Shown here one piece after another: positions 5,894 through 12,714 of a stretch of DNA of 16,808 bases (positions are counted from its first letter, which is position 1; every line of letters starts with the position of its first letter). The stretch is from CALMZN01 sp964443785. Lineage in GTDB: Bacteria; Patescibacteriota; Patescibacteriia; UBA1558; GWA2-36-10. Both the position numbers and the translations under genes were made by a program. Location of the stretch: positions 1-16,808 of the forward strand of contig CAYUER010000017.1 in assembly GCA_964443785.1 (NCBI GenBank), written 5' to 3'. The notes beneath the pieces were generated by a model. That model worked only from the letters and a program-made list of their open reading frames with translations, had not been told where the DNA came from and did no database searches.

Positions 5894-7132
5894 ATGCACA
5901 TTGATTGGCATCCTATCATGACTACTTGGCAGATGATCAAGCGTAATAAAATGCGCTCCTTTTTGACTTCTCTTGGTATCATCATTGGCATCTCGTCAGT
6001 TATTATTATCATATCCTTGGGCGCTGGTGCTCAAAGTCTGGTAGTCAATCAAATCAAAGGCACAGGTTCTGATTTGATTGGGGTTTTGCCAGGTGCTAGC
6101 GAGTCTGATGGTCCACCGGCCTCAGTCATGGGTATCAATATTACCACACTCAAATATTCAGATGGTGAGGCAGTCATGTCGCAAGTAGCAGATGTGGAGG
6201 ATTTCACAGCTTATGTACGAGGGGCAGCTAATGTCAGCTGGCAGAACAAGACAAAAGACACTAGTTTTTCAGGCGTCAATCATAGCTATTTATTAGTAGA
6301 AGACGCTGAGATAGAGACTGGCCATTTTTTTACTGAAGAAGAGGAAAATACCGCCGCCCGAGTAGTAGTTTTGGGTAGTGAGGTAGCCGAAGCCTTGTTT
6401 GCTGGTAGCGACCCACTCAATGCTAGAGTCAAGATCAACAAAGAAAATTTTGAGGTCATTGGTGTCATGAAAGAGCGTGGCAGTACCTTTTTTCAGAGTC
6501 AAGATAATCAAGTTTTTATTCCTCTTAATACTGCTCAAAAAATCATGCTCGGTATCAATTATGTCAATTTGATGCGCTTCAAGGCTACCTCAGGAGCTGA
6601 TATTGATGTGGTCATGGAAGATATCCAAAGTATCATTAGGGATAGACATGGTATTTCCGATCCAGAGCAGGATGATTTTAGTGTGCGCTCACAAGTACAG
6701 GCTCTAGATATTTTGACAAATTTGACTGATGCTTTGAGCTATTTTTTGGCCATGGTAGCCGGTATTTCTTTGATCGTTGGTGGTATTGGCATCATGAATA
6801 TTATGCTAGTTTCGATCACAGAGAGTACTCGAGAGATTGGTTTGCGCAAAGCAGTTGGCGCCAAAAAAAGAGATATTAGTATACAGTATTTAGTCCAGAC
6901 TATTGCTTTGAGTATGGTGGGTGGTGTGCTTGGTATTTTGTCTGGTGTACTGACTTCTTGGCTAGTCAGCGTGGTTGCTAATTATTTAGGCTATGCTTGG
7001 GATTTTATCGTGACTTGGCAGTCTGTTATTTTAGCAGTTGGTTTTACATTTTTGGTTGGCTTGCTGTCAGGCTGGTATCCAGCCAAAAAAGCCGCCGAGC
7101 TCAATCCGATCGATGCTTTAAGATATGAATAA
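5894..7132 (+). CDS. MacB/FtsX-family ABC transporter permease, first copy
   Basis: A 412-residue permease with the MacB topology: TM1 (about 21-43) after an amphipathic start, a large extracytoplasmic MacB_PCD-type domain (about 45-280), then three TMs (about 283-308, 337-362, 374-394). Family motifs include SLGIIIGISSVI (26-37), EIGLRKAVGA (314-323), the coupling segment to the ATPase, and the C-terminal YPAKKAAELNPIDALRYE (395-412). The start at 5894 aligns its N-terminus well with that of the second permease; an ATG at 5918 is the alternative. It is a paralogue of the next gene, and the pair probably forms a heterodimer. Its stop overlaps the next start (TAATG). Confidence 0.9.
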   Translation: MHIDWHPIMTTWQMIKRNKMRSFLTSLGIIIGISSVIIIISLGAGAQSLVVNQIKGTGSDLIGVLPGASESDGPPASVMGINITTLKYSDGEAVMSQVADVEDFTAYVRGAANVSWQNKTKDTSFSGVNHSYLLVEDAEIETGHFFTEEEENTAARVVVLGSEVAEALFAGSDPLNARVKINKENFEVIGVMKERGSTFFQSQDNQVFIPLNTAQKIMLGINYVNLMRFKATSGADIDVVMEDIQSIIRDRHGISDPEQDDFSVRSQVQALDILTNLTDALSYFLAMVAGISLIVGGIGIMNIMLVSITESTREIGLRKAVGAKKRDISIQYLVQTIALSMVGGVLGILSGVLTSWLVSVVANYLGYAWDFIVTWQSVILAVGFTFLVGLLSGWYPAKKAAELNPIDALRYE

Positions 7133-8367
7133 TGACTTATAGAGAAATTGTCAAAATGTCCATCAGAACTTTGCGGATCAATAAAATCCGCACTCTTTTG
7201 ACAGTTTTGGGAGTCATCATTGGCATCTCTTCGGTCATGATCATAGTCTCAGCTGGCGACAGTATGAAAAAGTTGGTCAATGGACAACTTGACTCTTTTG
7301 GCTCGAGCTTGATCCAGACAGAGACGCGTGTGCCTGAGCAGAGCGGAGGAGTCAGCTCACAAGCCAATGGCGTGGTGATTACCACCATGACCTTGGATGA
7401 TCGCGAGGCAGTCAATCGCTTGCCAAACATTGCACGAAGCTATGGTCATGTCATGGCGCAAGATCTTTTGTCTTGGGAAGGTAATATCAAAAAAACTATT
7501 ATTTTTGGTGTCAGTCCCGAATATATAGAAATGGGTAGCGCCAAGGTAGCTGAGGGTCGTTTTTATACCAAAGAAGAAGATGACAATATGGCTCGGGTCA
7601 TAGTCTTGGGTAGCAAAGTCAAAGATCAGTTGTTTGGTAACAGTGCAGCTCTGGGTCAAAATATCAAGATCAACAAAATGAACTACAAGGTAGTCGGCGT
7701 GATGGAGTCACAAGGCACAGTTTTTTTCTTTGATTATGATACTTTGGTTTATATACCACTGCAGACTACCCAAAAATTATTATTAGGCGTTAATTATATT
7801 CAGTCTATCAGCGCCGAGATGATTGATGTAGAAAAAGGAGATGACACCAAAGAAGAAATTGCTGCTTTGCTGCGCGAGCGTCATGATATCAGTGATCCCA
7901 AGCGTGATGATTTTGAAGTTTCTACCATGGCTGATGCTATGGATATGCTCAATACTATTATTGGTGGCGTCACTTTACTTTTGATAGCTTTGGCTATGGT
8001 TTCTTTGATTGTCGGTGGGGTCGGTATTATGAATATCATGTATGCTACTGTGGCTGAACGCACTTTTGAAATTGGTTTGCGCAAGGCTGTTGGCTCAACC
8101 AAAAAAAATATTTTGCGACAGTTTTTGACCGAGGCAGTCATTATTACTATTTTGGGTGGATTGGGCGGTGTTGTCATTGGTGTATTGGTGACCTATTTGA
8201 TCTATGTTATTGCCAATGCCTATGGCTTTGCTTGGCCTTTTAGTATTTCTTATATGGGTATTAGCATCTCTTTGTTTTTTGCTACTTTAGTTGGTCTTAT
8301 TTTTGGTTCTTATCCAGCCAAAAAAGCAGCCGAGCTTGACCCGATTACTGCCTTAAGACGTGAGTAA
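7132..8367 (+). CDS. MacB/FtsX-family ABC transporter permease, second copy
   Basis: A 411-residue permease sharing layout and many motifs with the preceding one: LTVLGVIIGISSVMIIVSAG (23-42) as TM1, an extracytoplasmic MacB_PCD-type domain, EIGLRKAVGS (313-322), three C-terminal TMs, and YPAKKAAELDPITALRRE at the end. Its ATG shares a base with the previous TAA, which suggests coupled translation and matched amounts. The two differ mainly in the extracytoplasmic domain; for example the segment after TM1 differs strongly. This points to a heterodimeric exporter driven by the single ATPase. The last gene of the operon; it meets a gene on the opposite strand 45 bp later. Confidence 0.9.
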   Translation: MTYREIVKMSIRTLRINKIRTLLTVLGVIIGISSVMIIVSAGDSMKKLVNGQLDSFGSSLIQTETRVPEQSGGVSSQANGVVITTMTLDDREAVNRLPNIARSYGHVMAQDLLSWEGNIKKTIIFGVSPEYIEMGSAKVAEGRFYTKEEDDNMARVIVLGSKVKDQLFGNSAALGQNIKINKMNYKVVGVMESQGTVFFFDYDTLVYIPLQTTQKLLLGVNYIQSISAEMIDVEKGDDTKEEIAALLRERHDISDPKRDDFEVSTMADAMDMLNTIIGGVTLLLIALAMVSLIVGGVGIMNIMYATVAERTFEIGLRKAVGSTKKNILRQFLTEAVIITILGGLGGVVIGVLVTYLIYVIANAYGFAWPFSISYMGISISLFFATLVGLIFGSYPAKKAAELDPITALRRE

Positions 8368-8403
8368 AAAAATGACCCGCCTCTTTAAAATAGAGGCAGG
8401 TCA
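8366..8403 (-). terminator. Rho-independent terminator of the minus-strand RMF-like gene
   Basis: Read on the minus strand, TGACC-T-GCCTCT (8403 down) pairs with AGAGGC-G-GGTCA (to 8373), one mismatch, loop of 7, followed at once by a T run (8372-8366). On the plus strand the same hairpin has no T run after it, so it is a proper terminator only for the minus-strand gene. It may still act as a 3' stem for the exporter mRNA. Confidence 0.82.
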
Positions 8404-8411
8404 ATGCGCTG

Positions 8412-8630
8412 TCAGTCGCGACTAGGGTCGTGGCCATTGATGGCTGATTCGAGGGCGATAACCCCCGCTTGGAATCCCATCACAAAGATAGGGTCATCAT
8501 AGCTTGCTTCGCTTCGGCCGCTACGTCCTTCTGCGTAGCCTTGCCAGAAGGTCTTTTCGGCCTTCTTGTTGCCCTCGGGGCAGTTGGCAGCGTGGTGTCC
8601 TTGGCTGTACCTACAAAATTGACATTCCAT
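8412..8630 (-). CDS. Small zinc-knuckle protein with ribosome modulation factor-like C-terminal part
   Basis: A 72-residue protein. Residues 3-17 read CQFCRYSQGHHAANC, a Cys-Cys-His-Cys zinc-knuckle pattern (C3, C6, H12 or H13, C17). Residues 28-56 contain QGYAEGRSGRSEASYDD and MGFQAG; the GYxxGxxGRS core resembles ribosome modulation factor (RMF, GYQAGIAGRS), which dimerises idle ribosomes in Gammaproteobacteria. A role in ribosome hibernation or RNA binding is therefore inferred from motif resemblance only. Expression signals are strong: a consensus promoter at 8755-8727, a Shine-Dalgarno site (8646-8636) and a terminator. Base composition stands out: 35 of 60 bases are G or C at 8521-8580, against 19 of 60 at 8221-8280 in the neighbouring permease. 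It ends at TGA. Confidence 0.72.
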   Translation of the reverse strand: MECQFCRYSQGHHAANCPEGNKKAEKTFWQGYAEGRSGRSEASYDDPIFVMGFQAGVIALESAINGHDPSRD

Positions 8631-8635
8631 TTTTT

Positions 8636-8646
8636 CACCTCCCCCT
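8636..8646 (-). promoter_or_regulatory. Unusually strong ribosome binding site of the RMF-like gene
   Basis: On the minus strand AGGGGGAGGTG ends 5 nt before the ATG at 8630; GGGAGGTG differs at one base from the full anti-16S complement AGGAGGTG. Most other genes here have weak or no such site, so this gene is probably translated strongly. It also confirms the start codon. Confidence 0.88.
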
Positions 8647-8682
8647 AGTCGTGTTGAAAGTTGACAAGAACAGGGCTCATAG

Positions 8683-8712
8683 GGTTATCATAGCTTGAAC
8701 TGCTATATAACC
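8683..8712 (-). other. Hairpin in the 5' leader of the RMF-like gene
   Basis: GGTTAT-C-ATAGC, loop of 7, GCTAT-ATAACC gives an 11-bp stem with a single bulge, in the roughly 90-nt leader between the predicted start site and the ribosome binding site. No T run follows on the minus strand, so it is not a terminator. It may stabilise the mRNA or act as a regulatory stem. Confidence 0.5.
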
Positions 8713-8726
8713 ATATAAATTATATT

Positions 8727-8755
8727 ATTATATCATAAAATAATATATTTGTCAA
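8727..8755 (-). promoter_or_regulatory. Consensus promoter of the RMF-like gene
   Basis: On the minus strand TTGACA (8755-8750), a 17-nt spacer and TATAAT (8732-8727) with a TG one base before the -10. All three elements match consensus, so strong transcription is expected, starting near 8720. It is back to back with the hrcA promoter; the CIRCE lies 15 bp from its -35 box. Confidence 0.88.
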
Positions 8756-8770
8756 TTAAAATTGTAGATA

Positions 8771-8797
8771 TTAGCACTCCTTGACATAGAGTGCTAA
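8771..8797 (+). promoter_or_regulatory. CIRCE element (HrcA operator) of the heat-shock operon
   Basis: TTAGCACTC (8771-8779), nine bases, GAGTGCTAA (8789-8797): an exact CIRCE inverted repeat. Its spacer CTTGACATA contains the -35 box of the hrcA promoter. HrcA bound here should block its own operon, the known autoregulatory loop. Confidence 0.96.
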
Positions 8798-8810
8798 TTT
8801 GCTTTATAAT
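8781..8810 (+). promoter_or_regulatory. Promoter of the hrcA-grpE-hsp20-dnaK-dnaJ operon
   Basis: TTGACA (8781-8786), 18-nt spacer, TATAAT (8805-8810). The expected start of transcription is at or next to the hrcA ATG (8817), so the mRNA is probably leaderless. Confidence 0.88.
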
Positions 8811-8816
8811 ACTATT

Positions 8817-9482
8817 ATGGAGTCTAGATACGACAAATTATTAAAAGCCATCATTGAGCAACATATCAAAACAGCTAAGCCAGTTGGCTCCAAAGCCTTG
8901 GCTGAAGACAGTGGTTTTGATTTGAGCTCAGCAACTATTCGTAATGAAATGGCTGACCTAGAAGAGCAGGGCTTGATTGTCCAGCCTTATACTTCAGCTG
9001 GCCGAGTGCCGACAGCTAGTGGCTATCGTTATTACCTGGACAATCTTTTGTCTGTTGAGACATTGCAACACAAAGAGCTCAATGAACTAGAAAAAGCTTA
9101 TCAAGAAGATATTCGTCAGATGATCAAGATTTTGTCTGACAAAACAAACTTGGCGGTTATTTTGAGTCGGGAGTCAAATGATATTTATATCACCGGCCTA
9201 TTCAATCTTTTTTCTCAACCAGAATTTGAAGATTATAAAATGGTTTTATCCATGGGACAGGTGGTGGACTCTTTGGAGAGAGCTATGTCCAATATGTTTC
9301 ACAAGATTGACAAGCCTCAGGTGCTCTTGGGTGCAGAAAATCCTTGGTCGGAGCATTGTTCAGTAGTGATAGCACCGCTAGATACACCAAGTAAAAGTTT
9401 GTTAGCTTTTTTGGGGCCATTGCGCATGAATTATAACCAAGCCTTGGGTCTGATGGACTCAGTCACTAAAATTGTAAAATAA
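8817..9482 (+). CDS. hrcA: Heat-inducible transcription repressor HrcA, short form
   Basis: A 221-residue repressor that binds CIRCE elements when not titrated by stress. Residues 1-80 form the winged-helix DNA-binding part, with SSATIRNEMADLE (38-50) and TSAGRVPTASGYRYY (59-73), both highly typical of HrcA. The C-terminal LGPLRMNYNQALGLMD matches the conserved end of the GAF-like domain. Classic HrcA has about 340 residues; the missing part corresponds to the middle, including the inserted dimerisation domain. The ATG at 8817 was chosen because the -10 box (8805-8810) lies inside any longer frame, ruling out a TTG start at 8799; this leaves no leader. Two matching operators are in this window. 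It is 1 nt from grpE. Confidence 0.92.
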   Translation: MESRYDKLLKAIIEQHIKTAKPVGSKALAEDSGFDLSSATIRNEMADLEEQGLIVQPYTSAGRVPTASGYRYYLDNLLSVETLQHKELNELEKAYQEDIRQMIKILSDKTNLAVILSRESNDIYITGLFNLFSQPEFEDYKMVLSMGQVVDSLERAMSNMFHKIDKPQVLLGAENPWSEHCSVVIAPLDTPSKSLLAFLGPLRMNYNQALGLMDSVTKIVK

Positions 9483-9483
9483 T

Positions 9484-9981
9484 ATGGTAGAAGAAACACA
9501 AATTGATCAAGAAAATATCGAAGAAATAGAGTCTCAAGTAGAATCTCCAGATGAGGCAGCTGTCAACCTAGCTGGTTGGAAAAAAGCTTTGGCTGATTAT
9601 CAAAATCTACAAAAAGACACAGAAAGAAAAATGTCTCAGCTCAATGATTTTGTTTTATCATCTACAGTTTTAGAGCTTTTACCGATTTTTGATAATTATG
9701 AAATAGCTTTGAGCCATGTACCGCCTGAGCAAAAAAAAGAATCTTGGGTACAGGGCTTGGAGCACACGCTCAAACTTTGGCAGAATTTTTTGCGCGATCA
9801 CAAGATCGAGAGGATGGTGAGTGTTGGTAAAAATTTTGATCCCAATCAGCACGAGGCCATCAGTCACATCCAAGATGAAAAGCAAGCTGATCAAGTAGTA
9901 GTACAAGAATTTTTAGCCGGCTACTCATTTCAGGGTTCAGTCATTCGTGCAGCCAAAGTAGCCGTCAACAATTTGAATTAA
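9484..9981 (+). CDS. grpE: GrpE, nucleotide exchange factor for DnaK
   Basis: A 165-residue co-chaperone that releases ADP from DnaK. An acidic, probably disordered start (1-28) leads into a long helix (about 31-60, WKKALADYQNLQKDTERKM), then the four-helix and beta-wing part. The C-terminal GrpE signature is clear: GKNFDPNQHEAI (118-129) and VVVQEFLAGYSFQGSVIRAAKVAV (138-161). Length is slightly short of the usual 180-200 because the N-terminal tail is brief. It starts 1 nt after hrcA, so translation is probably coupled. Confidence 0.94.
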   Translation: MVEETQIDQENIEEIESQVESPDEAAVNLAGWKKALADYQNLQKDTERKMSQLNDFVLSSTVLELLPIFDNYEIALSHVPPEQKKESWVQGLEHTLKLWQNFLRDHKIERMVSVGKNFDPNQHEAISHIQDEKQADQVVVQEFLAGYSFQGSVIRAAKVAVNNLN

Positions 9982-10053
9982 ATATTTAGAAAATTATTTT
10001 ATAAAAATAAAAAGCCCATATAAAAGAGGCGATTAAGAGAAAGGAAAAAATAT

Positions 10054-10449
10054 ATGTCATTAATACCATGGACACCATTTTTAGACACCTTTGACAACAT
10101 CGAAAAAAGTTTGAGCAATTTTATGCCAGCTGTCGATGTCTATGAGGACAAAGAAAATGTAGTAGTCGAAGCGACACTCGCTGGTATCAAGCCAGAGGAG
10201 GTCAATATCGCTATCAATGATGATGTTTTGACCATAGAGGGCAGGCGTCAGAGTACTAGCGAGATCGATGAAAAAAATTATTACCGCAAAGAAGTGCGCA
10301 CTGGTTCATTTCACCGCAGTGTCTTATTGCCAGTCTCAGTGCAGAGTGACAAAGCAGAGGCCAATTTTGAAAACGGTCTTTTGCGCATAGTCCTACCCAA
10401 AGAAGAAAAAGCGAAGTCAAAAAATATTAAAATTAATATCAAAAAATAA
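10054..10449 (+). CDS. Small heat-shock protein, Hsp20/alpha-crystallin family
   Basis: A 131-residue holdase that keeps unfolding proteins soluble for the DnaK system. The alpha-crystallin domain spans about 26-117, with VDVYEDKENVVVEATLAGI (27-45), the beta-6 loop region RKEVRTGSFHRSVLLP (78-93) and the conserved NGLLRIVLPK (107-116). The end has the I-x-I oligomerisation motif (IKI, within KNIKINIKK). The N-terminal arm is short. AAGGA at 10041-10045 lies 8 nt before the ATG. A 72-nt gap separates it from grpE without a clear promoter. Its stop overlaps the next gene's start (TAATG). Confidence 0.94.
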   Translation: MSLIPWTPFLDTFDNIEKSLSNFMPAVDVYEDKENVVVEATLAGIKPEEVNIAINDDVLTIEGRRQSTSEIDEKNYYRKEVRTGSFHRSVLLPVSVQSDKAEANFENGLLRIVLPKEEKAKSKNIKINIKK

Positions 10450-10766
10450 TGGATAACTTACCGCTGAATTTGCGCTTGATCAAGCATTGTCCAGTCTGTC
10501 AGCGTGAATATCGTCAGACATTGGTGCAAATTTTGAGTGAAAATGAATTTGGCTTGTTGACGCATATGACTTGCGCACATTGCGGAGCTCATCTATTGAC
10601 ACGGCTCTCTACTATGCCTCAGGGCGTAGTGGGCAATTCTATTTTGACTGATTTGCAGGCTGATGAGGTGATGAATTTTTTGCATCAGGATGAAGTGTCA
10701 GCCGATGATGTCTTGCGAGTTCATCAATTATTAGAAGAAAAAAAGTTAATCAATTTAATTAATTAA
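10449..10766 (+). CDS. Small Cys4 zinc-ribbon-like protein between hsp20 and dnaK, unknown function
   Basis: A 105-residue protein I cannot assign to a named family. CPVC (14-17) and CAHC (42-45) could form a Cys4 zinc ribbon, with the strand-rich stretch between them fitting that fold. The second half (65-105) is mostly helical, with an acidic stretch LHQDEVSADDVLRVHQLLEE. Its start overlaps the hsp20 stop (TAATG), so translation is probably coupled, and it lies in the middle of the chaperone operon. A role in stress handling, for instance as a zinc- or redox-sensing accessory or a chaperone partner, is suggested by position only. No membrane segment or signal peptide is visible. Confidence 0.75.
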   Translation: MDNLPLNLRLIKHCPVCQREYRQTLVQILSENEFGLLTHMTCAHCGAHLLTRLSTMPQGVVGNSILTDLQADEVMNFLHQDEVSADDVLRVHQLLEEKKLINLIN

Positions 10767-10770
10767 ATTT

Positions 10771-10801
10771 AATTTTTATCAAGCTGAGCTCGATAAAAAT
10801 T
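10771..10801 (+). other. Strong hairpin just before dnaK
   Basis: AATTTTTATC (10771-10780) pairs exactly with GATAAAAATT (10792-10801); the enclosed AGCTGAGCT can add an inner AGC/GCT stem. It is followed by ATGTAAAAGAG, not a T run, so it is not a terminator. It lies in the 55-nt gap before dnaK and may be an RNA processing or stability element that raises dnaK expression relative to the upstream genes. Confidence 0.6.
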
Positions 10802-10821
10802 ATGTAAAAGAGTAAAATAAT

Positions 10822-12711
10822 ATGGCAAAGATTATCGGTATTGATTTGGGTACTACCAATTCAGCGGTAGCTATCGTTGAAGGTGGTCAGCCCAAAATTT
10901 TGGAAAACAAAGAAGGCAACAGGACGACTCCGTCAGTAGTTGCCATATCAAAAAGTGGTGAAAGGCTGGCTGGCTTGATTGCCAAGCGTCAAGCAGTCAC
11001 CAATGCGGCTAATACTATTTTTTCCGTCAAGAGATTGATTGGTCGCAGATTCACTGACGAAGAAGTACAGCGTGATATCAAAATCATGCCTTATCAGATC
11101 AAAAAAGCCGGTGAAGGTGTAGCAGTTACTATGGGTGACAAGGATTATTCACCACAAGAAGTGTCAGCGATGATTTTACAAAAAATAAAAGCTGATGCCG
11201 AAGAGCGTTTGGGTGAAAAAATCACCGAAGCAGTCATCACTGTCCCAGCTTATTTTGATGATTCACAACGCCAAGCTACCAAGGATGCTGGTCGCATTGC
11301 TGGACTCGATGTCAAGCGTATTATCAATGAGCCGACAGCAGCAGCTTTGGCTTATGGTTTTGATAAGAAAAAAGATCAGCAAGTCGTAGTCTATGATTTG
11401 GGTGGCGGTACTTTTGATGTTTCAGTTTTGGATGTCTCCAAAGATACAGTCGAGGTCAAGTCTACCAATGGTGATACTCATCTTGGTGGTGATGACTTTG
11501 ATCAGAGGATCATCCGTTGGATTATTGAAGAATACAAAAAACAAGAAGGCATTGATTTGTCCAATGATAAATTAGCTTTGCAACGCTTAAAAGAAGCTGC
11601 GGAAAAAGCCAAGATTGAGCTTTCTTCTTCAGCCGAAACGGAGATCAATCAGCCATTTATCACTACTGACGCTTCTGGTCCAAAACATTTGATTTTGAAA
11701 TTGACTAGAGCCAAGCTAGAAGAATTGATTCACGATTTGGTTGACAAGACTTTGGAGCCTTGTCGCAAAGCTTTGGCTGACGCGGGCTTGAAAACTACTG
11801 ATATCGAAGAAGTTATCTTGGTCGGTGGTATGACTAGGATGCCTTTGGTCCAAAAAGCAGTAGAAGATTTCTTTGGTAAAAAGCCCAATATTTCTGTCAA
11901 TCCAGATGAGGTGGTGGCTCTAGGTGCTGCTGTGCAGGCTGGAGTATTGCAGGGTGATGTCAAAGATGTTTTGTTGCTGGATGTGACGCCATTGACTTTG
12001 GGTATTGAGACTTTGGGTGGCATCCGCACTCCTTTGATTCCTCGCAATAGTACTATTCCTACATCCAAGAGTCAGGTATTTTCGACAGCTGCTGATAGCC
12101 AAGACAGTGTCGAGATTCATGTCTTGCAAGGTGAGAGAGAGATGGCAGCTGACAACAAGACTTTGGGTCGCTTTACTTTGTCTGGCATTCCGCCAGCCCC
12201 GCGTGGTGTACCACAAATAGAGGTGAGTTTTGATATTGATGCCAATGGTATTTTGAATGTTTCAGCTGTTGACAAGGCTACGAGCAAAAAACAATCTATA
12301 ACCATCCAATCATCTTCTGGTCTATCTGAAGAAGAGATCAAAAAAATGCAGCAAGATGCCGAGCTTCATGCTGAGGAAGATAAAAAGAAAAAAGAGGTGA
12401 TTGAAACTAAAAATCATGCCGAACAGGTGATCTTTTCTACCGAAAAGTTTTTGAAAGACATGAAAGAAAAGATCAAAGATGAAGACAAAAAAGCTATTGA
12501 AGATAGATTAGAGCCTTTGCGCACGATCAAAGAAGCTGGGGATACCGAAGCTATCAAAAAAGCTATTGTCGAGCTTGAAGAAGTGGTGCAAAAAATTGGT
12601 GCCGCTCTTTATCAAGCGGCTGCTCAAGAGCCAGCTACTCCGACTGAGGAAAAAAAGGACGAGCCAGTTGAAGGTGATTTTCAAGAAGTGAATGATCAGG
12701 ATAAAAAATAG
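10822..12711 (+). CDS. dnaK: Molecular chaperone DnaK (Hsp70)
   Basis: A 629-residue full-length Hsp70. ATPase-domain motifs: IGIDLGTTNSAV (5-16), INEPTAAALAYG (168-179), YDLGGGTFDVSVL (191-203) and LVGGMTRMP (333-341). The interdomain linker is VLLLDVTPL (383-391), followed by the substrate-binding domain and a helical lid (about 500-600). The charged tail ends EGDFQEVNDQDKK, an EEVD-like ending. The N-terminal lobe keeps the region around residues 80-105 that is deleted in DnaK of many Firmicutes. A weak AAAGAG site (10807-10812) precedes the ATG. Works with DnaJ (3 nt downstream) and GrpE in the same operon. Confidence 0.98.
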   Translation: MAKIIGIDLGTTNSAVAIVEGGQPKILENKEGNRTTPSVVAISKSGERLAGLIAKRQAVTNAANTIFSVKRLIGRRFTDEEVQRDIKIMPYQIKKAGEGVAVTMGDKDYSPQEVSAMILQKIKADAEERLGEKITEAVITVPAYFDDSQRQATKDAGRIAGLDVKRIINEPTAAALAYGFDKKKDQQVVVYDLGGGTFDVSVLDVSKDTVEVKSTNGDTHLGGDDFDQRIIRWIIEEYKKQEGIDLSNDKLALQRLKEAAEKAKIELSSSAETEINQPFITTDASGPKHLILKLTRAKLEELIHDLVDKTLEPCRKALADAGLKTTDIEEVILVGGMTRMPLVQKAVEDFFGKKPNISVNPDEVVALGAAVQAGVLQGDVKDVLLLDVTPLTLGIETLGGIRTPLIPRNSTIPTSKSQVFSTAADSQDSVEIHVLQGEREMAADNKTLGRFTLSGIPPAPRGVPQIEVSFDIDANGILNVSAVDKATSKKQSITIQSSSGLSEEEIKKMQQDAELHAEEDKKKKEVIETKNHAEQVIFSTEKFLKDMKEKIKDEDKKAIEDRLEPLRTIKEAGDTEAIKKAIVELEEVVQKIGAALYQAAAQEPATPTEEKKDEPVEGDFQEVNDQDKK

Positions 12712-12714
12712 TCA

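Noticed and set aside
8373..8403. This hairpin as the terminator of the exporter operon on the plus strand
   Set aside because: No T run follows on the plus strand; the T run is on the minus-strand side, so it was assigned to the RMF-like gene.
8504..8698. A 64-codon plus-strand frame opposite the RMF-like gene
   Set aside because: The minus-strand frame has promoter, strong ribosome binding site, terminator and protein motifs, while this one has none and runs through the opposite promoter leader.
8799..8816. TTG start at 8799 adding six residues to HrcA
   Set aside because: This stretch contains the -10 box (8805-8810), so it lies upstream of the expected transcription start; the HrcA family start matches MESRYDKLL at 8817.
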